Assembly: GCA_025917655.1 (NCBI GenBank)
Contig: CP084615.1
Span: 62,001-126,000, forward strand
DNA: 64,000 bases
From: Chlorella sorokiniana
Lineage: Eukaryota > Chlorophyta > Trebouxiophyceae > Chlorellales > Chlorellaceae
Direction of reading: 5' to 3'
Below the pieces are notes generated by a model that was not told where the DNA came from, made no database searches, and saw only the letters and a list, made by a program, of their open reading frames with translations. Numbering within the stretch: the stretch's first letter is position 1; the number at the start of each line of letters is the position of its first letter. Positions 54,968 through 64,000 of this stretch are shown one piece after another. The position numbers and the translations under genes were made by a program.

Positions 54968-55583
54968 GGTGCCCGAGGGTGGTGCATGCGACTGCAGCTT
55001 GCAAATTTCGCCTTCCAGCTAAAGCAGCCTCACCGCTGTTGCTTCTGCGCCCGCCGTAACCTGCTGGCGAGCGCCCAGGCGGCGCCGGTGCGCGCTGGCT
55101 ACACACAGGCGGTCTGCCCGACGTGCTGGCGACACATGTGAGCGTCTGGGTGGCGCTGAGCCTCATTGTCCCCGCTCTCGCTGCTGCCGAAACTCAGTGC
55201 TGAACTCAAGCGAGGCACGGGGCGATGGCGCTGTATATTCAAAGTGTGAAATTCAACGCATGAACACCGGGGCAGGGCTGGAGAGCGGGCCGGCCCAAGG
55301 CTGCGGGAAGAAGGCGCGACCAGCAGTGCCTCTTGACGGAAGGCTCCTGACCTCGACATGCTGCCCTGTAACCTCTCGCTGGTTGCAATTGCAGGTGATT
55401 GCTTGCGTGCAAGGACCAACACGCTGCCGCTTGATTTTCGACAGCAGCTCGCTTCGAGTCTCTGCAGCACTGGCAGCAGCGTTCAACGCACCAGGAGCGC
55501 CTGATCAAGGGTTGAAGCGGGGCTCGAGAGCCGTGGAGCCTGTGGCACGGTAGCTCCTGCAAGGCGCGAAGGCCCCTGTTTCG
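54968..55583. promoter_or_regulatory. Divergent 5' region between the S1-domain gene and the KH gene
   Basis: About 615 bp. Contains the unresolved 5' end of the minus-strand S1 gene and the promoter of the KH gene. Open frames here on both strands match no family. Confidence 0.35.
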
Positions 55584-58500
55584 ATGGAAGGGGAGCTCGC
55601 CAACGGCGACGCCGCTGAGGCGCATGTGCAGGTAGGGCGCCCCTCTTCTGCTCGGCAGGGGTAGACGAGCAGGCCTGCCCTTCCCGCTACCTAGCACTCA
55701 CGCGCCTCCACGCGCCCTTCGCTTGCCTCAGCATTCCGTGAACCACGTGCACGATCAGGAGGCGGACGTTCCGCCACTGCGCTTGCGCCTGCTGTGTCCC
55801 CACGCGCTGGTGCCGGCGCTCATCGGCAAGGTGCGCCCGAGCAATCACCCCTCGCAGGCTTGCTTGCGCCGCGTACCCACACGCAGTGCCAGCGGCGTAC
55901 GTTGGTCTCATAGGCATGCGAGTGCGGCTGCTGCCTCTGAGCCGCTGAAAACCAGCTTGCTGCCGCACCGCTGCTGCCGCCGTGCAGAGGGCGACAACGT
56001 CAAGCGCAGTCGGCGGGAAAGCGGCGCGGCGGTGTCTGTAGCCGACCCTGCCATGGGCTGCGACGAGCGCGTCGTGCACATAACCGGGGAGCGGTGAGCG
56101 CAAGCCGCCGGTGCAGCCTGCTGCGGGGGCTGCCGGGCGGCGCCCGCTCCCGAGGCGCGCCTGCCCGCCTCCCGCGCGTGCGTGCGGCGCCGTTATGCCC
56201 CTGTGCCGTCTTGCAGGAGCGACGGTTCATCACTGCGAAAAGTGTAGATCATCACTGCTGCCGCCCGCTGCCCAGAGTGTGCTGGGACGCGCGGCACGTG
56301 CTCCGTGCGACGTGGGGTGACCTGGCACGCTGGCCGCCTCTCTTGCTTGCAGGGTGGATGACGAAGCGGGGAGCAGCGCCGCCGACGCGCTGGTCAGCGT
56401 GTTCAGCGACCTGTGCAGCCTGCAGCAGCAGCGGCGCGGCGAGGCGCCCGCCGCGGCGCCCTCCCCCCCCCCTCCTCCGCCGACGCGCCTCTGGCGGGCG
56501 GCGGCGACGGCGAGGCCGGCGGCGGCGGCGGCGGCTCCTCCGCCGTGTCGTCGGCAGGGGGAGGGCGGCGGCGCCGCGGCCGCGGGCCCCCGCCACGCCC
56601 CGTGGAGGCTCGCATGCTGGTTGATTCCTCGCTGGTTGGCTTCCTGGTGGGCCGCGGCGGCGTCACCATCAAGGACACCATGGCCCGCTCGGGGCGGGGG
56701 TGCGGGTGCTGCCCAAGGCGGAGCTGCCGGCCTGCGCGTGCGTCACGGACGAGGTGGTGCGCGTGGCGGGGTCTCCGGCCAGCGTGCACGCCGCGCTGCG
56801 CCTGCTGGCCGGCCAGGTCAAGGCGCACACGCTGCGGCACGGGCAGCCGCGGCGCGCGGCGGCGGCGGCGGCGGCGGCCCCGCGGCGCCGCCGCCGCTGC
56901 TGGTGGGCCAGGCGCCGGCGGAGCTGGCCTACATGCACCCCAGCATGGCGGCGGCGGCGGCCTTCTACCCTCCCGGGGCCGGCTCCGCGGGGCTGCCGCC
57001 GCCGGGCGGCTTTGCGGGCGCGGCGGTGGAGGCCTGCTTCCGCCTGCTGGCGCCCGCCGCCCGCACCGGCAACATCATCGGCAAGGGCGGCGAGCATGTG
57101 CGGCGGATACGCGCGGAGACGGGCGCACGCATCAAGGTGCGACCTGCCGCCGTGGCTGGCCTCGCGGCTGGGGCAGCCCGGAACGCCGGCGGCTGCTTTG
57201 GCCGCTGGGGGCGCTGAGCAGCAGCCGGGCTTTGGGCGAAGCCTGAGCTGTGCTTGGATTCTTTCTACACGACAGGCCTTTGACCCTGTGCCGCTTTCCT
57301 TTCCACCCGACAGGTGTTTGACCCGGCCCCGGCAGCGAGGAGCGCGTGGTGGCGCTGACGTCCAGCGAGGACGCGCTGTCTCCCTACTGCGCCGCCCAGG
57401 ACGCGCTGGTGCGCTGCGTGCTGGCGCTGGTTGGCGACGAGCCGGCGGCGGCGGCGCAGCGCGTGCGCCTGCTGACGGCCCAGGCCAGCGTGGGCTGCGT
57501 GCTGGGCAAGCGCGGCGCCACCGTCAGCCAGCTGCGCGCGGAGACGGGGGCCTCGGTCAAGGTGCTGCCCGCAGACCCGCTGCCCGCGGCCTTTGGCGGC
57601 GGCGGCGGCGGCGACGACGCCTCCGAGGCGGAGCTGGGCAGCCTGTCCAGCGGCAGCGGCGGCGCCAGCGGCGGCGGCGGGGAGGAAGTCATTCAGGTGG
57701 AGGGGTCGGTGCACCAGGTGGTGGCGGCGCTGCGCGGCGTGGCCACGCTGCTCAGGGGCTGGCAGGTGCGGCGCCTGCTGACGCTGCAGCAGCACGCGTT
57801 CAACGGCGGCGGCGGCGGCGGGCCGATGGGCGGGCCGCCGCCGCCGCTGGCCGCCCCATGCCCGCGTCGCCCACCGGCGGCGCCGTCATGTCGCCCACCT
57901 CGCCAGGTGCGCCTCCTGGTCTCCTGCCGCACCCGAGCCGCGGCTGCGCTCTGCAGGCTGTGCAGCGGCCGGCCGTCTGCCCGCCCTGCGCTGCTCGCGG
58001 CAACGCCCTGTGCTGCCGCTGCTGCTGGGGGCCGGGAGCTTGCCGCGGCGCCGCCCCTGACATGCGCCCGCCGCCCGCCGCCCGCAGGCATCATGGGGGT
58101 GCACCTGCCCAGCAGCCTCAGCAGCCCCAGCCAGCCCCCTTCATGCTGGTCAACGGCGGCATGCACTCGCCGCCGCCCGCGGCGCACGCGCTGCTGCCGC
58201 CCGGCGCCCTCATGGTGCCGACGATGGGGCCGCCGCCGCCGCGCGGCATGACTTACGTTTACCACCTGAGCAATGCACAGGTGTGTGTGTGGGGGGAGGG
58301 GGGGGGCTTGCTGCCTTGCTGCCTGGGCCTTGCTGCTGTTGCCACAGTGTGAGCCTGCGGGAAGAGTTAAGAGCCATTGTAGCCGGGGGAGGGATGGGGC
58401 TGGTGGCGGCGGGATGTGTGCGCGGGTGTGTGGCCCAGCGGTTGTTGATGTGCCCCCCTCCACACACACACACACAGGTCGGCGCGGTGCTGGGCAAGGG

Positions 58501-58982
58501 CGGCGCTCACATCGCTCAGATACGGGGCATGAGCGGCGCGCGGGTGCAGCTGCAAGGGGTGAGCGCTGGGCTGCGCCTGCCGCTGCGCCATGCCCCATGC
58601 GCAGCTTCCCAGGCCGGAGTTCGCCCCGCGCCGCCCCCCGTCGCCCGGCTGCCAGGCAGCCTGGCTGTGCTGCCTGTCAGGGCGCACGCTGCCCGCACAG
58701 GCTTGGCAGCGCTGCGCCGGCTCCAGAGCCCAGTTGCAGCAGAGGCTGGCAGCCGGGAGCTGTTGGCCGGCTGGAAAATTGCACCGGTTCTCTGAAACTC
58801 TCCGCATCGGTGTGCCAAGCCAGGCCAGCGCCTGCCCTTTCCGCGGCGCGCGCATGCTGAGCCTCAGGTGTTGGTCCCGCTGCCGCCCTTGTAGGAGGGA
58901 GAGGGCGGCGGCCGCGTGCTGATGGTGGCCGGGCACCCGGAGCAGGTCCACGCTGCGCACGTCATGGCCAACGCTTTCCTCA
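55584..58982 (+). CDS. Multi-KH RNA-binding protein (HEN4/PCBP type)
   Basis: Exons 55584-55631, 55732-55830, 55988-56093, 56353-57136, 57314-57906, 58088-58280, 58478-58557, 58895-58982. Five KH modules are readable by their GxxG loops: LVPALIGK joined to GDNVKRSRRESGA; VGFLVGRGGVTIKDTMA; TGNIIGKGGEHVRRIRAETG; VGCVLGKRGATVSQLRAETG; VGAVLGKGGAHIAQIRGMSG. The fifth ends RVLMVAGHPEQVHAAHVMAN. Between modules are Gly-, Ala- and Pro-rich linkers, including MLVNGGMHSPPPAAHALLPP. Plants use such proteins (HEN4, PEPPER, RCF3) in nuclear pre-mRNA processing. The start MEGELANGDAAEAHVQ is clean. The frame slips at the exon 3 start, at the G run 56696-56700, and near 57333. The end is unresolved: exon 8 stops at a GTGAGC donor after AFLS and no following exon was identified. 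Confidence 0.85.
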
Positions 58983-60427
58983 GTGAGCGCCCTCCACGCC
59001 TGCCGCCTCCGCCTGCAGCCCCTCCTTGTTTCCTGCTGATTGAACCCCGGGAGACCACGACCGCTGCTGGGGGGCTGGGTTTTGCCCGCGGTGCTTCGCC
59101 TGGGCTGCTGGGCAGCCGCCGTGCGACGCTGGAGGAGCCACCAAGGGCATGCGGCCTTACGACGCTGCGGCGCCTGCTGCCCGCCCCGTCCATGCAGGCA
59201 TGGGACGCTGCGAGCCCGCCTACCCAGAACCAATCCACGGCGGGTGACCGGCCGGCAGCGCTGGCACCCCTCAAACGCGCGCCTGAAGTGAGCACTGATT
59301 CTTCCCATTTTCTTCTGGTTGTCGCACTGGGCGGCGGCGCACTGTCGACGGCAGCGCACCCTGCTGGGGTCCCCTGGCGCCGCACACCGCTTTTTGCTGT
59401 TTCCCCACCCCGATTTCTCCTTCCCTCCCAGCCTTTTATGCCCTGGCGCCTGCCCAGGCATTATTTCCCAATTTGCTCCTGTTCCTGCTTGGCTGCCCCT
59501 GCTCCTCCCCTCCTTCAGCTCTGAAGTGCTGCTCCAACGCTGCTACCCATGCCCACGCCTCGCCGCCGCTGCCTGCTGCTGCATACGCACTGCAACGGCT
59601 GCACGTGTATTCTGCGCACGTGCTTTGGCAGGGTGCCACTCTTTGCAGCCTTTCTGGCCTTGCCACCATGGCCTAGCTCGGTTGCTCCTGCCCCCCCCAT
59701 GTTGGTTGCTGGCATGCCCGGTGCCCTCCTCCCGGCGCCCCAGCCCCCGGTCGCCCCCACATGCATATAATTCCCCTGCTAAGCGCACACCAGCACTCTG
59801 CACTGGACTCCTCTGGAATTTTGTCCGTCCTGCTTACGCCCCCACCTCTGATCCCGCTTGTGTGCTGCACTTGCTCACCAGCCGGCCTGCCCTTCCAGTA
59901 CCCCCTTCTCACCACACGTGCGTCTCTGATACCTTCGCTCCTGACTCTCCTAGATAGTACAACGCGGCCGGCACGGCATGCCTGTGCTGCATCCTGCGCG
60001 CCGTCCGCCGCCACCGCCAATCATGTCTCGCTGACCCGCAGCCCGGCCGGCATCATGGGTGCCGGCCAGGCGCATCTCTCTCCCACTCTCGGTTTACATT
60101 CATCCTGACCGCACTGTAAACTTATCGTATTGGCAGCAGGAGGGCGGCAACCCGCAGGGCGGCGCCGGGTGGTTGCCGCCGCGGCTGCGACGACGCGACC
60201 AAGCATCTTTTGGGATGCCGCCACGTCTGCGCTCTCTATTTCAACTTAAAACGCGCTCCTCCCGACAAAGAAGCATTGCACTCTGGCTGATAACCTCTGC
60301 AGAACGCTCCCGCTCAACTCTGGGTCGGCGGCAAGAAGTTGGCCAGGCCCACCGTCCCTCGAGACCCCGCGCATTTGCGCCATTTAATTCCTCGCTCAGG
60401 CATCGACTGGCGCCCAGAGCAGCCACC
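58983..60427. other. Long intergenic/3' region of the KH gene
   Basis: Should contain the final KH exon(s), the 3' UTR and the PAP promoter. The plus strand is strongly C/T-rich at 59390-59900, and TGTAA occurs at 60115-60119. Frames here give only Pro/Ala/Cys-rich noise. I could not place the KH stop codon. Confidence 0.35.
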
Positions 60428-63400
60428 ATGGCCTGCAGGGCGGCCATGTCCCTTGCCCTGAGCTTGCTGCTTGCCCTGGCTTGCAGCAGCGGCCGTGTGC
60501 AGTGCAGGATGCTGAAGGGCGCTGGCAGCAACGGTCCATGCACACCAGAACAGGCGAGCAAGGCCGCGCCTGGCCCTGCCCTGCCCTGCCGCAGCGGCCG
60601 CCGCCGCTGCCGCGGTCGCGGCCGCCCCGCCGCCTGGACCCTCCTCCACCCAGCCTGGACGCCCTTTCCGCCTTGCAGATCCACATCAGCCTGACGGGCA
60701 ACCCCACTGAGATGCGGGTGACGTGGAAGACGGCCGGGGCAGGTGGGCCAGGCCGCAGCGCTGGGTGCGGGCGCTTCCTGCGGCGCTGCCTAGCCGGCGC
60801 ATCGAACCGCTGCCGGCTTCATGTAATTGGCTGGTTGCCCGCCACCAGCATCCTGCTCAGTGCGCAAGCGCCTCCCTGCTCCCCCGCAGCTGCCCTTCCA
60901 CCGTCACCGCCCGCCCCGCCGCCGCGCTGGCCGTCACCCCGCCCGACGCGGCCCGCCTGCGCTCCCATCGCGGCTCGCAGCACAGCTACTCCCCCGGCGA
61001 CACGTGTGCAGCGCCCGCCAGGACCTTCCGTTACGGCGAGACGTACTTGCACACCGCTGTGCTGACAGGGCTGTCGCCGGGCCGGCGCCACTTCTACCAG
61101 GTGAACAGTTGTTTGGTTTTTCCTTCCTCCTTTCTCCCTACCTTTCTTTCATCTGTTTTGCCAACTTTGTTGAGCGCGGGCGGCAGCTGCACAGCCGGAT
61201 CCGAGCTGCCCATTCACAGCCGCGCGGGCGTGAGGCTCCCTGCGCTCCCCTATCCGTCGCCGTGTCGCCCGCGCCCCGCCCCCCCGCCCTTGCTTACCGC
61301 CCTCATCACCAAGACACACAGCCACGCCGCACCCAGTGCCCTCCCCACCCTGTCCCCTCTGCAGATTGAGGGCGGCGAGCCAGTCGAGTTCACTGCGGCG
61401 GTGCCCACCGGCCCCACCCATCGCTTCCGCTTCCTCGTGTTTGGAGACATGGGGAGTCGGGCCACCGCGCAGCCAAGTCCCCGGGGTGGGTTTAGGGCTG
61501 CCTGGCGTGTTGGTGTGTGGCGGGCATGCGTTTGCGCTGTGTGCAGTGAAAAAGGGCAGGTGGATGGTGGGGCTTCGGCGTTGTTCGGGTGCAGGCGCTC
61601 GCGCTGCCCTGCCCCACGCCGCCCCACTCTAGCCTTGCCAGCATCGCCGCCCTCCGCCCGGCTGCGCCGCGCTTTATGCTCCAGCGGCGCAGCCTCCTCT
61701 GCACTGAGCACTGCCTTCCACCCCCACCCCCTCGCGCATGCTGCAGCGCCGCCCGCACCGTGGAGCAGCTGCAGCAGGAGGTGGAGGAGGGGGCGCTGAG
61801 CTGGTGCTGCACGTGGGGGACATTGCGTACGCAAACGGCCGCGAAGAGGTGCGTCGCCACGCTCTTTGTGCTGCTGTTGGGTTGGCTGTGCTCCCTGCAG
61901 CACGCTGCCTGCGCTGCGAATGGTGTGCTGGCGCCTGTGTGTCCGCCGCCTGTGCCCAGGGCCCTGGGCTTGCCATGGCTTTTGGTTGGCCGGTACCCCA
62001 CACTGCCCCACTGAGCCCCGCTGCCCATCCTCACCCCCCGTTTCAGATTTGGGACGCCTTTGTGGAGTCCATCGAACCGTTTGCCCGCCACACACCCTAC
62101 ATGGTGCGGACCCTGGCTGCAGGGCGCCGCCATCCCACGCGTGCTTGCTTGCTTGCTTGAGACCCCAGGGAGAGGAGTGCGGCTGGCTGGCGACCCACGA
62201 GCCCCATCAAGTGCTCACAGCATGGTTTCCCGCTCTCCCCTGCTCCCAGGTGGCCACCGGCAACCACGAGTACGATTACGAGCGCGGCCGCGGCCTGGGC
62301 GGTGGCGACCCCGACGGCGACGCTGCGCCGGAGGTGGGCAGGGCGGCGGCGCCCGACGCGTCTGGCGAGGAGCAGCCTTACAATCCAGACTGGGGTGAGC
62401 CGCCGTCGGGGTCGGCTCCGGCCGCAGAAACGACCTCGGAGGGTCAGCAGCTGGCGCGCTTGCGTGGCTTCCCGGGGCCGCTGCTGGGCCTGTGGGGCGG
62501 CCCTGCACGCGTGCTGCTTGAGCTGCCTGCTGTCCACTCTCCAGCCCCACGCTTCTGCCGACCGCCTCGTCCTCTGACCCCTGCCGCTCCTGCCGCCATC
62601 CGCCCCCTCCCAGGCAACTATGGCAACGATTCGGGCGGCGAGTGTGGTGTGCAGATCAGCCGCCGCTTCGTGATGCCAGATGTGGCCGAGCACGGCTACT
62701 GGACCAGCCGCCTCAGCCTGGCTGGCAGCAACAGCGGCAACGCCAGCAGCAGCGCCGCCTCAGGCGGCGGCAGCGACGGCGGCAACCCCACGCTGGGCCC
62801 CGGCGCCGCGGCGCGGCTGGCGGCGGCCCCCTGCAGCAGCAGCAGCATGGCGGTCCCGGGCGGCGCCTGACCGCTCGCCAGCCTGGCGCTGGTGGCGCTT
62901 TGCACGCAGGCGCAAACATGGATGAGGCGGGTCCAGAAACGCCGCCCGGCGCGGCGCCCCACTCGCCCCGCTCCAACCCGCCCTTCTGGTACAGCTTCAG
63001 CTACGGCAGCGTGCACTTCGTGGTGCTGTCCACGGAGCACAACCTGGCGCCGGGATCAAAGCAGTACAGGGTGAGGGGGCGGTGCCGCACGTACTGTCGA
63101 CTGGGCTGGCGGTATCGCTTGAGCCTGCGTGTGCGTCTGCAGCTTGGTGCACACGACTGAGCCCTTCCTCTTTTCTTGCAACAGCCCTTCCTCTGGTTCT
63201 TCACATGCTCCCCTTCCTCCGTCTGCTGCTTTTGTATATCTTCTCTAAGTTCTTCCCTTCCTTCTCCTGCTTCTTCCTCATCCCCAGTGGCTGGAGGCGG
63301 ACCTGCAGCTGGTGGACCGCTGCGCCACGCCCTGGGTGGTGCTGGCGGCGCACCGCCCGCTGTACGTGGTGTACCCTCACAAGAGCAACCGCGTGGTGGG

Positions 63401-64000
63401 GGACCACCTCAGGTGGGCCTGGACAGCGGCAGCCCGGGGCCACCCCGGGCGGGGAGGGGACCACCGGGGATGGTGAAGGCGGCCCGACCTGCTTGTGCCC
63501 ACCGCCGCCCCGCCCCCGTTCTTTCTTCCCGCAGGCGCCAGCTGGAGCCGCTGCTGGACCGGTACCAGGTGGACCTGGTGGTGTCGGGACACGTGCACTC
63601 GTACAGGTGCGCTGCCGGATGTACGGTACCGCCGCCGCTGCCACTGCCGCCGCACACGGTAGTGGCAGTGCCCTCACCCACATGAGGTGTAGGCCTGCCA
63701 TGGCCCCCCTCCTGCCATTCTGCACCCGCTGGCGCGCTGCTCTCAAGCAAGCTGTTAGGCACATGCATGCTGCCCCGCATTTTAATTCCCCTCCCGGCTC
63801 CTCCCACATATCTGCCCGCAGCCGCACCTGCAACGTGCTGGACGAGCGCTGCGTGCCCGCCGACCGTGGCGGCATGACACACATCACGGTGAGCCCGGGG
63901 CCTAGCCGCGGCTCTGCTCTGCAGCTCTCAGCTCTGCTGTGCGGGGCATCCTGGCACGGCGTGTGACCAGGCCCCATTCCCCGCCATCAAATCAACTAAT
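60428..64000 (+). CDS. Purple acid phosphatase, secreted, 3' end outside the window
   Basis: Exons 60428-60553, 60679-60742, 60890-61100, 61365-61485, 61747-61848, 62047-62103, 62250-62394, 62614-63070 (possibly split near 62850-62915), 63288-63412, 63534-63606, 63822-63888, continuing past the edge. The signal peptide is MACRAAMSLALSLLLALACS. The N-terminal fibronectin-like part is QIHISLTGNPTEMRVTWKT. The metallophosphatase motifs follow in order: FLVFGDMGS, LHVGDIAYANG, ATGNHEYDY, VVLAAHRPLY and VSGHVHSYSRTC, together covering the metal ligands of the Fe-Me site. It hydrolyses phosphate esters, probably in the wall or vacuole for phosphate supply. The first intron has a GC donor (CAG|GCGAGC). 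A Ser/Gly/Asn-rich insert lies at 62720-62870. The frame slips before 60890, at 61789-61793 and around 62850. Confidence 0.92.
60554..60678 (+). other. GC-AG intron in the purple acid phosphatase gene
   Basis: The donor is CAG|GCGAGC and the acceptor CCTTGCAG. The first exon is exactly 42 codons and splicing gives CTPEQIHISLTG, the start of the PAP N-terminal domain. Confidence 0.75.

Noticed and set aside
1-64000. Transposons, virus-derived elements, CRISPR arrays, tRNA or rRNA genes
   Set aside because: No reverse transcriptase, transposase, integrase or capsid-like motifs, no long terminal repeats, no regular direct-repeat arrays and no cloverleaf-type sequence noticed in either strand.

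Overview
This is a nuclear segment of a GC-rich, intron-dense green alga. The best fit is a coccoid trebouxiophyte of the Chlorella group. The evidence is plant-type genes (plastid PsbP-domain protein, pTAC10-like S1 protein, VASt protein, OPR/RAP protein, hydroxyproline arabinosyltransferase, purple acid phosphatase), very high GC at third codon positions, many short introns with GTGxGx donors, and alternating gene strands. The species call is inference. I see no tRNA, rRNA, CRISPR array, transposon or viral relic.

Layout, left to right: 1-330 (-) start of anthranilate synthase beta; 994-6230 (+) CCDC40, a ciliary ruler protein; 6499-6907 (-) ELOF1; 7537-11920 (+) AFG1-type ATPase; 12.0-12.9 kb a less GC-rich island with one weak ORF; 13.0-14.8 kb (-) CBM20 protein; 15091-19316 (-) hydroxyproline O-arabinosyltransferase; 20.05-21.1 kb (+) VASt protein running without a stop into a RAP/OPR protein (to 23237); 23388-24665 (+) PARP-finger/AT-hook protein; 24834-26.16 kb (-) XPA; 26525-28762 (+) type II membrane coiled-coil protein; 29530-32150 (-) fatty acid 2-hydroxylase; 32925-41416 (-) proteasome RPN2; 41825-43221 (+) PsbP-domain protein with a Tat-type signal; 43.9-46115 (-) bHLH factor; 46317-49284 (+) LCMT1; 49518-50397 (+) small acidic protein; 50661-51426 (-) mitochondrial bL28; 51718-52398 (+) a 66-residue membrane protein; 52840-54.97 kb (-) S1-domain protein; 55584-58982 or beyond (+) multi-KH protein; 60428 to the right edge (+) purple acid phosphatase.

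The genes do not form one pathway. They are housekeeping and organelle genes in a compact euchromatic block of repeated divergent pairs (for example bHLH/LCMT1, whose start codons are 201 bp apart) and convergent pairs.

Two features cut across the window. First, the frame slips by one base inside most of the longer genes, nearly always at a run of 4-6 G or C and nearly always in the direction of one missing base; this looks like an assembly artefact and is why simple ORF calls fail here. Second, about half a dozen introns use GC instead of GT at the donor, supported by clean joining of conserved domains.

Exon limits come from reading splice motifs and matching remembered protein families. 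No alignment was run, so edges may be off by a base or two and 5' ends are the least certain part.
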